Positions 34,297 through 46,900 of a stretch of 64,000 nucleotides of DNA are shown one piece after another. The translations under genes were made by a program, and so were the position numbers. The stretch is from Aquimarina spinulae. Lineage in GTDB: Bacteria > Bacteroidota > Bacteroidia > Flavobacteriales > Flavobacteriaceae. Below the pieces are notes generated by a model that saw nothing but the letters and a program-made list of their open reading frames with translations, searched no databases and was not told the DNA's origin. The DNA is taken from NCBI RefSeq assembly GCF_943373825.1, contig NZ_CALSBP010000001.1, positions 744,001 to 808,000 on the forward strand. The letters are read 5' to 3'. The first letter of the stretch is position 1. Each line of letters begins with the position of its first letter.

Positions 34297-35044
34297 ATTT
34301 AGATTGTATTGCTTTGGTAAGGGTTTTATATAGTTCTTGTTGCGTAGTATCTGTTATTATTTTTAAATGCCTGTTTATCGTTTTAGAATCATTACGTATC
34401 CCTGGGCCTGTCTGAGCCAAATCAGGATTCATTTTTGTGATTTTTTGAGCAGTCTCCAAAATTAGAGGGTGCAAAATTTCAAAAGGAACATCGTGTTCAT
34501 TACAAATATCGTTTGCTGTTGAAAACAAATAATTTGTAAAATTATTTACAAATACAGCAGAAACATGGAGTATATTACGCTGTTCTGAAGAAATTTCATA
34601 TACCTTATTAGAAAGGGGAGCACTTAGTTTTTTTAATAGCGTAAGATCGGCTTCATTTTCAGCTTCCAAACAAAAAGGAATAGCGCTAAAGTCAACAGCT
34701 TTATCTTTGCTAAATGTTTGTAATGGATAAAAAACACCTCTTCTATTAGTATTCACCAGAGCATTTATTGGAACACTGCCAGAGGTATGAGCGATAAGTT
34801 TATTTGTAAAAGGTAATAGATTAGAAACCTCTTCGATTGCATCATCACTCACCGCCAGAATATAAATATCAGCTTCTTGTAAGGAGCTAAGATCCTGTAT
34901 GATAGTGTTTTCTTTCTGATCAGGGTGTAACAGTAATCCTTTACGATTATAGCACTGTACAACTTCTACTGATTTTTGATTATAAAAAGCAGCATACAAG
35001 TGTTTAGCTACATTGCCGGCACCAAGAATTATAACTCTAATCAT
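34280..35044 (-). CDS. Rossmann-like and DUF2520 domain protein
   Basis: I use the internal Met (MIRVIILGAG), because the NAD(P)-binding GAGNVAKHL motif starts there; upstream residues add no domain. 254 residues: an N-terminal Rossmann fold (1-120) and a C-terminal helical DUF2520 domain (about 125-250, with NILHVSAVFVNNFTNYLF). Relatives resemble ketopantoate or pyrroline-carboxylate reductases, but the substrate is unknown. It is first in a run with kdsC and rdgB, a common flavobacterial order. Confidence 0.82.
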   Translation of the reverse strand: MIRVIILGAGNVAKHLYAAFYNQKSVEVVQCYNRKGLLLHPDQKENTIIQDLSSLQEADIYILAVSDDAIEEVSNLLPFTNKLIAHTSGSVPINALVNTNRRGVFYPLQTFSKDKAVDFSAIPFCLEAENEADLTLLKKLSAPLSNKVYEISSEQRNILHVSAVFVNNFTNYLFSTANDICNEHDVPFEILHPLILETAQKITKMNPDLAQTGPGIRNDSKTINRHLKIITDTTQQELYKTLTKAIQSKYGKKL

Positions 35045-35338
35045 TTGGCTAAAATAAGGAAGTTCCCTTAAAAAGCAGAGCAATACATTTTTTCATTTTT
35101 ATTTTAAATGAGTTCTATAGTAAAAGGCGGTATTCATATTAATTCAGAATAAAATATTTCGGGAATATTACTCTTCAAAAATTAGGCATGGTTTAAAAAA
35201 ACGCAAAATTTTGTAACCTTTCTTACATGCACTTATCTAAGGTTTACAATAAATCCTCTTGTAGTTAATACAATAGTAAAAAACTCTTAAAAATCAATAC
35301 TACATAAATGATTAAAACTTTTACATAATTCATTAAAA

Positions 35339-36676
35339 ATGATCGCTATGAAACTAAGAAAAACAATATTCTTTCTGATGCTCTTTGGCATTAGTATAAT
35401 TTTTACTCAATGTAAGGATGATGATTTAATTCCAATACCCGAAGAATTGGTAATACCACCTCCGATAGAACTTAATTTGGATCCTGCTTTGGTTGCCGAG
35501 GGAAAAGAAATTTTTAGGCATGATACTTTTGGAAGTGAAGCGCAATGGACAGATTTATTAGAGTTGGATAAAGCTATTTTGGGAGTTGCAAATGGTGGGT
35601 TTGGACCTGGCCTTGACCCAACTACGGCTTTAGCAATAGGACTTAAAGTAGATGCAGAAGTATTACCACAAGCTGTAGTCGATGGTATTACAGATGGAAG
35701 TATTGATTTAACAGATCCAATGACCACCGTAGCTTTGTTAGATTTAGATGCTGTTGTTGGCGTAAAAGGAAGCTTTGATGAAAATAAAAAATTAAAATCT
35801 GTAGGAATCACATGTGCCTTATGTCATTCTACAGTAGATGATTCATTTACTTCTGGAATTGGAACTAGAAAAGATGGTTGGGCAAATACAGATCTTAATG
35901 TTGGAGCTATTTTGGGGTTTGTTAAAAATGCTCCTCTTGCGGCTATTTTAAGTGTTGATGTCGAGACTTTTAATAACGTTGTTAACGCATGGGGCCCGGG
36001 AAGATTTGCTCCTACATTATTAATGGACGGAAAAGTAACAAAACCTAACGGAGAACTAGCAACATTGGTAATACCACCAGCTTATGGGTTACAGGGAATA
36101 ACCCATGAAACATATACTGGTTGGGGTGAAGTATCCTATTGGAATAGATTTATTGGTGTTTTGGTGATGGGAGGACAAGGGAATTTTTATGATCAAAGAT
36201 TAAATGATCCCGAAAAATTTCCACTTGCAGTAGAAAGAGGGTTATTTAATGTTAGTGCACCCGTAGATATGGTAGATTCGAAACTGGAAGGCTTACGAGA
36301 ATATCAATTATCAATACTAGCTCCAACTCCAGATCCAGATAGTTATGATGAGACTTCGGCAATTCGTGGTAAAATACTGTTTGAAAGCAAAGCAAATTGT
36401 ATTTCTTGCCACTCAGGGCGCGCTTTTGCAGACAATATATTACATACTCCAGAAGAAATTGGGATTGATGATTTTGAAGCAAAGAGATCTCCCACAGAAA
36501 TGTACAGAACACCTCCATTAAGAGGAGTATTTGTTAAATCTAATGGTAATGGTTTTTTTCATGATGGGAGATTTACTACCCTCGATGATGTGGTTATACA
36601 TTATAATGATCATTTTAGTCTAGGGTTAACAAATCAAGAACAAGATGACCTGGTCGAATATCTAAAAGCACTATAA
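35339..36676 (+). CDS. Di-haem cytochrome c lipoprotein (MauG/CCP-like family)
   Basis: 445 residues. Signal peptide with lipobox ending at C25 (FTQC). A second ATG nine bases later is an equally good start. Two CXXCH haem sites are visible, CALCH (about residue 159) and CISCH (about 355). The C-terminal part (YRTPPLRGVF, FFHDGRF, TLDDVVIHYN) is typical of the bacterial cytochrome c peroxidase/MauG group. It probably acts in the periplasm or at the outer membrane; the long insert between the haem domains is unusual. The CcsBA gene needed for haem attachment follows on the same strand. Confidence 0.85.
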   Translation: MIAMKLRKTIFFLMLFGISIIFTQCKDDDLIPIPEELVIPPPIELNLDPALVAEGKEIFRHDTFGSEAQWTDLLELDKAILGVANGGFGPGLDPTTALAIGLKVDAEVLPQAVVDGITDGSIDLTDPMTTVALLDLDAVVGVKGSFDENKKLKSVGITCALCHSTVDDSFTSGIGTRKDGWANTDLNVGAILGFVKNAPLAAILSVDVETFNNVVNAWGPGRFAPTLLMDGKVTKPNGELATLVIPPAYGLQGITHETYTGWGEVSYWNRFIGVLVMGGQGNFYDQRLNDPEKFPLAVERGLFNVSAPVDMVDSKLEGLREYQLSILAPTPDPDSYDETSAIRGKILFESKANCISCHSGRAFADNILHTPEEIGIDDFEAKRSPTEMYRTPPLRGVFVKSNGNGFFHDGRFTTLDDVVIHYNDHFSLGLTNQEQDDLVEYLKAL

Positions 36677-36688
36677 AAGAAATAAAAA

Positions 36689-36735
36689 AGGCCAAATTCT
36701 ATATTCATAACGGATTTTGGTCTTGCTTTTTTTGA
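36689..36735 (+). terminator. Possible terminator after the cytochrome gene
   Basis: AAGGCCAAAATC-like stem with its partner GATTTTGGTCTT, imperfect, followed by a T run about 15 bp after the stop codon. Less certain than the others. Confidence 0.5.
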
Positions 36736-36916
36736 TATTTTTTTCAGAAGTGGGTAGCATTAAAAGTATATAGAATATGACATCTTTCTATAAAAACTGA
36801 AAAAGTAATATCGGTTATACTTATACTTCTGTTAAAACCATAAAATCAAAAGGCGATCATGGTACATTATCCTTCTAAAAATAGTAAATTTGCCCAGCAA
36901 AAAAAGAAAGGTTACT

Positions 36917-39900
36917 ATGCAAGATAAGCTAGCGAGTATTTTGTTCTCCACACGATTAATGGCAGTTTTATTTATTGTTTTTGCGTTTTCTATGGGAGTA
37001 GGAACGTTTTTAGAAGACGCACACGGAACCACAGCCTCTAGAATTTGGGTGTATAATACATGGTGGTTTGAGGCTATTATGGTGTTTTTTGTTATTAATT
37101 TCTGCGGAAATATTGTACGCTACAAATTATATAAGAAAGACAAATGGGCAACGTTATTACTTCATTTATCTTTTATTTTAATTATCATAGGAGCTTTTGT
37201 TACTCGATATATAAGCTATGAAGGCGTTATGCCCATTAGAGAAGGTGAAACTACATCTACTTTTCTTTCTGAAAAAACATATTTATCCGTTTTTCTGGAT
37301 GGAGAAATTAATGGAGAACCCCGAAGACGTATTATTACAGAAGCACTAGAGTTAGCTGAAGCAACTAATAATGATTTTACTATTCATACCGATTATAATA
37401 AGCAACCTGTTACAATAACATATCAAAACTATATCCAGGGAGCAGAAATGGGATTAGTTGAGACAGAAGATGGAGAGAACTATCTTAAAGTAGTAGAAGC
37501 AGGAGATGGTAATCGTCATGATCATTTTCTAAGAGAAGGAGAAGTTTCTAATATTCATAATATATTGGTTAGCTTTAATAAACCAACCAAAGGAGCAATA
37601 AATATTACCTATAAAAATGATGATTACTTTATAGAATCTCCTTTTGATGGGTCATTTTTAAGAATGGCAGATCAGATGCAAGGATTAGTATTTAAAGATA
37701 GTCTTCAACCTTTAATGCTTAGATCACTATATCAAACTGCCGGAATGCAATTTGTAATTCCTGATCCTGTAATTACCGGTAAGTACGATGTAGTTCCTAT
37801 AGAAGTTAAAGATAAAGGACAAGAAGATGCCTTGGTATTAAATATCTCTACCAATGGAGAAAACAAAGAAATTAAGCTATTGGGAGGAAAAGGATATAAT
37901 AATGATATGACCAAAATCTCGTTAGGAGGTTTGGATATGTATTTTAGCTATGGCTCTAAACAAATGGAATTGCCTTTTTCATTAAAATTGAATGACTTTA
38001 TCGCCGAAAAATTTCCTGGGACAAAGAATGTTTATAAATCTTTTAAGAGTAAGGTTGATATTGTAGAAGGAAATTCTTCTCAACCATATGATATTTATAT
38101 GAATCATGTACTAGATCATAAAGGATATAGATTTTTTCAGGCTTCTTTTGATCCAGATGAAAAGGGAACTGTGCTTTCTGTAAATCATGATCGTTGGGGT
38201 ACCTGGATTACTTATGCTGGGTATATGCTACTATATTTAGGGTTAATGTTAATTCTTTTTACCAAAGGATCACGTTTTAAAGAAATAGAAGATAAATTGA
38301 GTAAAATAAAGAAAAAGAAAAAAGCATTGACCATATTTTTGGCATTAATAGTATCTACTTTTTCTTTTGCGCAAGACCAATCTCAGCCTGATCATACAAA
38401 TCACTTACCATCGTTGCCAACTAAAGCACAATTAGATTCGGTTATTTTGGCTAATGTTGTTCCTGCTGTTCATGCAGCTAAATTTGGTAGTATTGTGATT
38501 CAGGACGAAAGAGGGAGAATGAAACCGGTAAATACTTTTTCCTCAGAATTATTGCGTAAACTTAGCAAAAAAGATACCTATAAAGGTTTAAATGCAGACC
38601 AGGTGTTTGTATCGATGGTAGAAAATCCATTTATCTGGTACAGTATGCCAATTATAGAAATTCAAAGAGAAAATGATAGTATACGTAAGATATTAGGGGT
38701 TCCAAAAAGTGAAAGAAGAGTATCTTTAATAGATCTTGTAGAACCCGATGGATCTTATAAATTAACTCCTTATTTAGAAAAAGCTAGTAGTACCAATACA
38801 CCTAGTAGTTTTGAAAAAGATTTTCTTAAAACTCATGAAAAGTTTTATTTGTTAAATCAGGCTTTAGGCGGAGGAATCCTAAGAGTTTTTCCGGTTCCGG
38901 GTGATGAAGGAAACAAATGGGTTTCTATGCCCGAGCTAAATGAATTTAAATTTAGCGGGATGGATTCGGTATACACCAGACAGATTATTCCGATTTATCG
39001 CCAGTCTTTACGAGAAGCAAGAAAAACAGGGGATTATAGCAAACCTGATCAATATATTGAAAGTATTAAAAGTTTTCAGAAAAAATTTGGAAACGAAGTA
39101 TTACCAACGGATAAAAAAATCGAAGCAGAAATTGCACTGAATAAATATGATATTTTTAGAACACTATATCGATACTATGGAGTAATAGGCCTACTGCTAA
39201 TGATCTTTGTAGTTGTTAGAATATTTAAGGATTCTAAAATTGTAAGAGCTTTAATAAATAGTGCAATTGGTATCGTTATTCTTCTTTTTATTCTACATAC
39301 TGCGGGATTGATAATACGTTGGTATGTTTCGGGACATGCACCATGGAGTGATGCGTATGAATCTATGATTTATGTTGGATGGACAACCCTGGCAATTGGC
39401 CTCGCTTTTGGAAAAAGAAGTAACCTTACCATTGCAGCTACCACCTTTGTGGCGGCAATCATCTTGTTTTTTGCTCATGAAAACTGGACAGATCCTGCAA
39501 TTGCAAATTTACAACCTGTATTAGATTCATATTGGGTATTAATTCATGTGTCTATTATTGTAGGTAGCTATGGCCCATTCTTTGTCGGAGCAATTTTAGG
39601 AATCCTATCATTGTTATTAATGATATTGACAACAGAATCTAATAAGAAACGAATGGATCTTAATATTAAAGAGATAACCATTATCAATGAGATGGCACTT
39701 ACTATTGGATTAGTAATGCTTACTATTGGTAATTTCCTGGGCGGAATGTGGGCTAATGAGAGTTGGGGACGATACTGGGGTTGGGATCCAAAAGAAACAT
39801 GGGCTTTGATAAGTATTATGGTATATGCTTTTATAATACATATGCGATTAGTTCCCGGATTACGGGGAAGATGGTGGTTTAATCTGGCTTCAGTTATTGC

Positions 39901-40102
39901 TGTCTATAGTATTTTAATGACATATTTTGGAGTTAATTTTTACCTCAAAGGGTTGCATTCATATGCTAGTGGAGATAAAGTAATTACACCCAATGCAGTC
40001 TACTATTCTATTGCCTTTTTAGCTCTACTAGGCATAGTTTCATATTGGAGAAACAAAGTGCATTATAAGAAAGCTAAAAAAGCAATTTCTACAAAGAAAT
40101 AA
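36917..40102 (+). CDS. ccsBA: Fused cytochrome c biogenesis protein CcsBA (ResB-CcsA)
   Basis: I take the ATG at 36917; a TTG start at 36890 would add nine basic residues. 1061 residues. ResB-like N-terminal half with helices near 15-35, 55-70 and 85-105, and a large periplasmic domain up to about 420. A further helix lies near 425-445. A long periplasmic linker beginning with a signal-like hydrophobic segment (LALIVSTFSFAQ, about 480) is followed by the CcsA half with the haem-handling WWD motif WGRYWGWDPKETWALI (about 955-970) and conserved histidines (HENW, HVSII, HMRL). It carries haem out and ligates it to apo-cytochromes c such as the preceding gene product. Confidence 0.92.
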   Translation: MQDKLASILFSTRLMAVLFIVFAFSMGVGTFLEDAHGTTASRIWVYNTWWFEAIMVFFVINFCGNIVRYKLYKKDKWATLLLHLSFILIIIGAFVTRYISYEGVMPIREGETTSTFLSEKTYLSVFLDGEINGEPRRRIITEALELAEATNNDFTIHTDYNKQPVTITYQNYIQGAEMGLVETEDGENYLKVVEAGDGNRHDHFLREGEVSNIHNILVSFNKPTKGAINITYKNDDYFIESPFDGSFLRMADQMQGLVFKDSLQPLMLRSLYQTAGMQFVIPDPVITGKYDVVPIEVKDKGQEDALVLNISTNGENKEIKLLGGKGYNNDMTKISLGGLDMYFSYGSKQMELPFSLKLNDFIAEKFPGTKNVYKSFKSKVDIVEGNSSQPYDIYMNHVLDHKGYRFFQASFDPDEKGTVLSVNHDRWGTWITYAGYMLLYLGLMLILFTKGSRFKEIEDKLSKIKKKKKALTIFLALIVSTFSFAQDQSQPDHTNHLPSLPTKAQLDSVILANVVPAVHAAKFGSIVIQDERGRMKPVNTFSSELLRKLSKKDTYKGLNADQVFVSMVENPFIWYSMPIIEIQRENDSIRKILGVPKSERRVSLIDLVEPDGSYKLTPYLEKASSTNTPSSFEKDFLKTHEKFYLLNQALGGGILRVFPVPGDEGNKWVSMPELNEFKFSGMDSVYTRQIIPIYRQSLREARKTGDYSKPDQYIESIKSFQKKFGNEVLPTDKKIEAEIALNKYDIFRTLYRYYGVIGLLLMIFVVVRIFKDSKIVRALINSAIGIVILLFILHTAGLIIRWYVSGHAPWSDAYESMIYVGWTTLAIGLAFGKRSNLTIAATTFVAAIILFFAHENWTDPAIANLQPVLDSYWVLIHVSIIVGSYGPFFVGAILGILSLLLMILTTESNKKRMDLNIKEITIINEMALTIGLVMLTIGNFLGGMWANESWGRYWGWDPKETWALISIMVYAFIIHMRLVPGLRGRWWFNLASVIAVYSILMTYFGVNFYLKGLHSYASGDKVITPNAVYYSIAFLALLGIVSYWRNKVHYKKAKKAISTKK

Positions 40103-40956
40103 TCATATCTTTTATTTCTGATATCTCCAAAATTCATTTCTGTGATATCTTGATAATCATCTTATGATTTTATATTAAAAGATAGATTTACATATTCTTT
40201 TTGCGATTATTGAAAATAATTTTAAGAAGGATAATGAGGTTAAATGCAGTGTTTACTACAGTTTTTATGTTTTTTTTAAGATCATCTTAAAAAAAAATAA
40301 AAAAAATATTCATCAGTCCCGAAAAATGGGACTCATTACTCGTATTCTTGTACTGTAATAAATAATTAGAGAGTATTATCTAGTATAGGAGAAGCAATTT
40401 TGAAGAAAGCGATACATTTTATAAAGTAGCACATTCAGAACTTCTTTATTTAGATCAGACTTTGATGTTGTAGTATCTAAAACTAATGTAATAACGCTTT
40501 CACTAATGCAAAAAAAATTAGGTAACAAGTATAGTTTTTATGTAGTGATGTTAGATTATTATTACTTAATAGATTTAAATAAAATTTTAAGAGATGAAGT
40601 ATTTTTTTAAGTGTTTAACATTCAATTATTTTACTGTTTTTTACTTAAAAACACCAATTCTGTTAAAGATAAGTTAACCATAAATTGTTTTATTTTGATT
40701 TGAAAAAATAGTATGTTTGCCCGAGTAATAAGATTAATATAAAACCCCATTAATTTTAATGCTAGTCCTACAAATAATTTCATAAATATTAAAAAGAATA
40801 TTGCTTAGAAAAATCTACTTAAGTGCTTGTTTTTGAGTGATTTGTCTTGATTTTAGCTGATAGCGTTAAGTTGTTGGATAGGGAGATATTTGGCTTATTT
40901 TAAAACCGTTTTTGACATTAATAAAAAGTAACTAACTGACTAAAAATAAAAAATAA
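40103..40956. other. Intergenic region upstream of the giant LRR operon
   Basis: 854 bp without a convincing gene. It is AT-rich. The only clear motif is TATGTTTG near 40712; the last 230 bp would be the leader of the operon. Function of the first 600 bp is not visible. Confidence 0.5.
40685..40719 (+). promoter_or_regulatory. Candidate promoter of the secreted-protein operon
   Basis: TATGTTTG (40712-40719) fits TAnnTTTG. A TTG at 40685-40687 is 24 bp away, at the upper limit of the usual spacing. It would give a 5' leader of about 230 nt. Confidence 0.4.
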
Positions 40957-43900
40957 ATGAAGCAGATAAAAGCACGCCTTGGTGATTCTATTGCATTTGT
41001 CTTAACAGTATTTTTAACTCTTGTTTTAACATTTCCTTTACTGGCTCAAGTTTCTTCAACAGAACGCCAGGCATTAATAGATTTTTATAATGCCACTAAT
41101 GGAAATAATTGGAAAAATACGATAGAGGGAAATCAACCTTGGTTGATTAATGACCCTAATTCTTTAGTAAGTGATTGGTATGGTGTTACAATACTTAATG
41201 GTAAGGTTACCAAATTAAGTTTTTTTAAAAATAATCTAACCGGTACTCTGCCAAACTCAATAGGAGATTTATCTTCTATAAATCAATTAATACTTAGTGG
41301 TAATGATATTGGAGGAGAATTACCTGCAAGCTTGGGGCAAATGACAGGGTTACAATCACTTCATTTGAGTGGCAATGAATTTTCTGGGGCAATACCAATA
41401 GCAGCATTATTAAATGCACCAGGTTTGTCACGTTTATATTTTGATGGTAATAATTTTTCAGGTACGATTCCACCTCAATTGGGGCAATTAGCAAATCTTA
41501 CGTTTATTAATATGGGCTACAATCAGTTAACAGGAACGATTCCGGTTGAACTGGCACAGCTTTCAAAATTAGGTTCTTTATACTTATCAAATAATAAGTT
41601 TACAGGGGCTATACCACAAGAATTAGGACAATTAGCTAGTCTCCAAAAACTTTCCTTGGCAAGTAATGAACTTACAGGAGTTATTCCTGAAAGTCTAGCT
41701 TTATTAACCAACCTGGGATCTCTATCACTAGGTGGTAACCAACTTACAGGAACTATTCCTCCACAATTAGGGCAGTTATCAAAATTATATGCTCTAAGTC
41801 TAAACAATAATAATTTAACCGGGACATTACCATCAGAACTAGGACAATTAGTAAATATGAAACGTCTTTATGTTTCTGATAATCAGATATCTGGTGGTAT
41901 ACCTACTAGTTTTGGGCAGATGTCAAAATTAGAAAATTTACAATTAGGAAAGAATCAGCTTACCGGTAGCATTCCTTCAGAAATGGGATTATTGTCTAAT
42001 GTGGTGAGAATTGGCTTGTCGAGTAATAAAATTAGTGGTAACATACCTTCAGAACTAGGTCAATTAACAAAAATAGAGCATATTCACTTTCATAATAATG
42101 ACTTAACCGGTTCGATTCCTATATCATTTAAACAATTGGTTAATTTAAAAGCATTATACCTTTATAATAATAGCCTTTCTGGGAAAATTCCAACAGAAAT
42201 AAGTACGTTACCCAAGCTAAGTAATTTTGGGATTTCGGGTAATCAATTTGTGTTTTCTGATTTCCAACCTGAGTTCGCTGCATATCAAGCAAACTTATCT
42301 AGTTTTACTTATAATAATCAGAAAAATGCAGATGTCGAAGAAACACTTAGTGCATCTATAGGAGGGAGCGTTACATTAACATCAAACGTATTTACAAATT
42401 CTAATAATACATATCAGTGGTATAAGGGAACTACCATTATTCCTGGAGCAACTAATAAAGAGTATACAATTGCAAATGTAAGCGAAACTGATGCAGGAGT
42501 TTACAAACTGCTTGTTAAAAACAGTGTGATAACAGGACTTAGTATCTATCGTAATAACATAACATTATCGGTAACTCAGGCGGCAGATAATGCTTGTGGG
42601 GTTTCTGCATCAGAAAGACAGGCGTTGATAGATTTATATAATAGTACCGATGGTGCTAATTGGACGAATACACAGGCCAATAACAGACCATGGCTGGTTA
42701 ACGATCCTAATTCTCCTGTTTGTGACTGGGCAGGTGTTACAGTTACCAATGGAAAAGTAACAAAATTGTCTTTATCATATAACGGATTGAAGGGAACAAT
42801 TCCTGCATCTTTTGGAAACTTAACACATTTAACTTTTGTTAACCTTACTATTAATAAATTATCAGGCTCTTTACCAGATTCAATAAGTAGTTTGGTAAAT
42901 GTAGAAACATTTACTGTTGAGCGTAATACTATGACTGGCACTATTCCCACATCTATTGGTAGTATGGTTGCATTAAAAGTTTTAAACCTGGGCTCTAACC
43001 AATTTTCAGGAGGAATCCCTGTGTCATTACAAAATCTTACGAACTTAACAGCATTAAGTTTATTTCGAAATACTCTTACCGGTTCGATTCCAGCTGAGTT
43101 AGGAAATTTATCTAATCTGGAATATCTTAATTTGTTTAGCAATCAACTTACAGGAGTAATTCCAGCTTCTATTGGTAATTTGTCTAAGCTAAAGAAATTG
43201 ATGTTATATATTAACCGCTTAGAAGGACCAATGCCATCAGAATTGGGTAATTTATTGAGTTTAGAAGAACTCCATTTTGAGCGTAATACTATCACTGGTT
43301 CAATTCCAGTATCTTTTGGAAATTTATCATCTCTACAGTACTTAAATCTTGGGAATAATGCATTAAATGGTAGTATTCCAAAAGAATTAGGTAATTTATC
43401 TAATTTAACAAAACTATATCTTTTCTGGAATAAATTAGAAGGTGAAATTCCTTTAGAATTAGGTAATCTAACGAAGATAGAAGTTTTAAGTTTTACCAGA
43501 AATTTACTTACTGGAGCAATTCCGGCTTCTATTGGTCAGTTACCTGGTTTAACGAATTTGGGATTAGGGATAAATGAGTTTTCAGGAAGTATTCCATCAG
43601 GATTATCAAGTTTGACATCTTCAGATATTTTAAATTCATTAAGTTTTGAAAATAATAGTTTTGTTTTCAGTGATTTTGAATCAGATTTTACTACCTATAA
43701 GAGTAATTTAACCACGTTTACTTATCTCACACAAGGTAAAGTAGATCAGGCAGAGACTTTATCTGTAGCTGCTAATGGTAGTATTACTTTATCGAGTACA
43801 GCATTAACCAGTACGAATAACAGTTATCAATGGTATAAAGATGGAGTAGCAATTACAGGAGCTACCAATAAGGATTTGGTTATCTCTAATGCTACAGATG

Positions 43901-46900
43901 CCGATGCAGGGGTATATCATTTTACAGCTGCTAATAGTATTGTTACAGATTTAACATTAACACGTAATCCGATAACCTTATCAATTGGTACTGGAGATAC
44001 ATGTGGAGTATCTACATCAGAAAGACAGGCTTTGGTAGATTTATATAATAGTACCGATGGTGCTAATTGGCGTAATAATGCCAATTGGGTAACTGATACT
44101 CCTGTTTGTGACTGGACAGGAGTTACAGTTACCGATGGAAAAGTTACTGGTCTATATATATTTGACAATGCACTTAACGGAGAGCTACCAGCTTCTATAG
44201 GAGATTTAATTCACCTTACTTCAATATCAATTACAAGACATGGGCGCTTAACAGGTAGTATTCCGACAACAATTGGTAATTGGACCAATATTAAACAGAT
44301 AGACTTTAATGCAAATAAGCTTACCGGCCCAATCCCTACAGAATTGGGGACTTTATCAGCCTTAGAAAATATTAACTTATTTAGGAATACCCTTAGTGGT
44401 ACAATTCCACCTTCATTAGGTGGTTTGCCAAACTTAGTCCATTTAACATTAGCAGAAAATGGATTAACCGGTTCAATTCCTGTATCATTGTCAAACTTAT
44501 TAAATTTAAAGACGTTAAATTTTTTCCAGAATTCTTTAACAGGAGCTATCCCTGTAGAATTAGGTAATCTAAGCAAACTAGAAACATTAAACCTAGCAAG
44601 AAATGGCCTTAGTGGTAGTATTCCTTCTTCTTTAGGAGGGTTAAGTAATTTAACAGGATTATCTTTAAATGCGAATAACCTCACTGGCTCGATTCCTTCA
44701 GAATTAGGTAATCTTTCTAAATTAACAGGCCTTAATCTATTCAGAAATAGTCTTAGTGGTTCAATCCCTGTATCATTAGGGCAATTATCGAATTTGACAT
44801 TTTTATCTATAGAAGACAATAAAATCACAGGAGAGATACCATCTGCTTTAGGTAATTTATTAAAACTGGAAAAGCTGTATTTGTCTACTAATCAAATTAC
44901 GGGCTCTATTCCTTCAAGTATTGGTAGTTTGGCAGGATTAAAAACTCTAGAGCTTTTGCGCAATCAATTGTCGGGAGTAGTACCTTCTGGTTTAGCAGTA
45001 TTAGCAACCAATGATATATTGAACAGCTTTGGTTTTAGTACTAATAATTTTGTTTTTAGTGATTTCGAATCAGATTTTACTACGTATAAAAATAATATAA
45101 CAGGTTTTGCTTATCTCACACAAGGTAAAGTAGATCAAACAGAGGCTTTATCTGTAGCTGCCAACGGTAGTATTACTTTATCGAGTACAGCATTAACCAG
45201 TACGAATAACAGTTATCAATGGTATAAAGATGGAGTAGCAATTACAGGAGCTACCAATAAAGATTTGGTTATTTCTAATGCTACAGATGCCGATGCAGGG
45301 GTATATCATTTTACTGCAACCAATAGTATTGTAACAGATTTAACATTAACTCGTAATCCGATTACTTTAACGATTGGTGCTGGAGACACATGTGGGGTCT
45401 CTGCAGCCGAGCGTCAAGCGTTGGTAGATTTATATACTAGTACCGATGGTGCTAATTGGACGAATATAACAGCAAATAATAAGCCTTGGCTGGTTACTGA
45501 TCCAGCTTCTAAAGTATGCGATTGGTATGGAGTTACTGTAACCGAAGGTAAAGTGACAGAATTAGCACTTGATAATAATAATTTGGTAGGTACCATTCCA
45601 AACACCATATCTGATTTATCAAATTTGAAATCTTTGTCCTTAAATAAGAATACTATTTCAGGAAGTATTCCTAATACCATAGGGGGATTGGTAAACTTAA
45701 CGAATTTATCTATCGACAATAATAAGTTAACAGGTACAATTCCTGCATCTATTTCTGGTTTATCGAAACTAACCAATCTTTCTTTATTTTTGAATAGATT
45801 GAGCGGTGCAATTCCTTCAGAGTTAGGTAGTTTGTCGAATTTGAAGGTTATTCATATTGGTCTTAATCAGTTTCAAGGTCAGATACCATCAAGTTTAGGA
45901 AACTTATCTAAGCTTACATATTTATATTTAAGTAACAATAAACTAGAAGGAGAAATTCCTGTAGAATTAGGGAATCTAATAAACCTACAAACCTTAGAGA
46001 TTTCTAACAATAGTTTTTCTGGTACAATCCCTAGTCAAATATCTAATTTTGCAAACCTTCTTCATTTTAGATTTAAAGGCAATGGTTTTGTGTTTAATAG
46101 TTTTGAAACAGAGCATCTTGCATATAAATCAAAACTTACAAATTATATATTCTCTCCTCAAGATAAAGTAGATCAAACAGAGACTCTATCCGTAGCTGCT
46201 AATGGTAGTGTTACATTATCTAGTACAGCATTAACAAGCACAAATAATAGCTACCAATGGTATAAGGACGGTACAGCAATTACGGGAGCAACTAATAAAG
46301 ATTTAGTTATCTCTAATGCTACAGATGCCGATGCAGGGGTATATCATTTTACAGCTGCCAATAGTGTAATAACAGATTTAACATTAACTCGTAATCCTAT
46401 AACCTTATCAATAGGTGCTGGAGATACTTGTGGGGTGTCTGCAGCAGAACGCCAGGCGTTGATAGATTTATATAATAGTACAGATGGTGCTAATTGGACC
46501 AATACAATAGCAAATAACAAACCTTGGCTAATTAATGACCCTACTTCTAAAGTATGTGATTGGTATGGGGTTACTGTAACAAATGGGAGAGTATTAGATT
46601 TAGTACTAGAGAATAATAATTTAGTGGGCGAAATTTCTCCAACAATTGTGAATTTAACTACTTTAAGACTTTTAAGCCTAGTTCGAAACTCATTGGGAGG
46701 AACAATTCCTGATAATTTGAATTTATTAGTGAATTTGCAGCATTTACGTTTAGGAGATAATCAATTGATAGGTTCAATCCCAAGAGAATTAGGTCAACTA
46801 TCAAAGCTTATCGATATACTTTTGGGGTCTAATAAATTCACAGGGACTATTCCTAATGAGTTGGGACAATTAACAGCTTTAAGGGACCTAAGACTAAATA

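Noticed and set aside
36890..36916. TTG start for CcsBA nine codons upstream
   Set aside because: The ATG at 36917 puts the first membrane helix at the usual distance; the extension is basic and not conserved-looking.
42576..45776. Several antisense reading frames of 80-205 codons inside the LRR gene
   Set aside because: They arise from the repeated codon pattern of the LRR and Ig modules; the products are near-repeats of each other and have no gene context.
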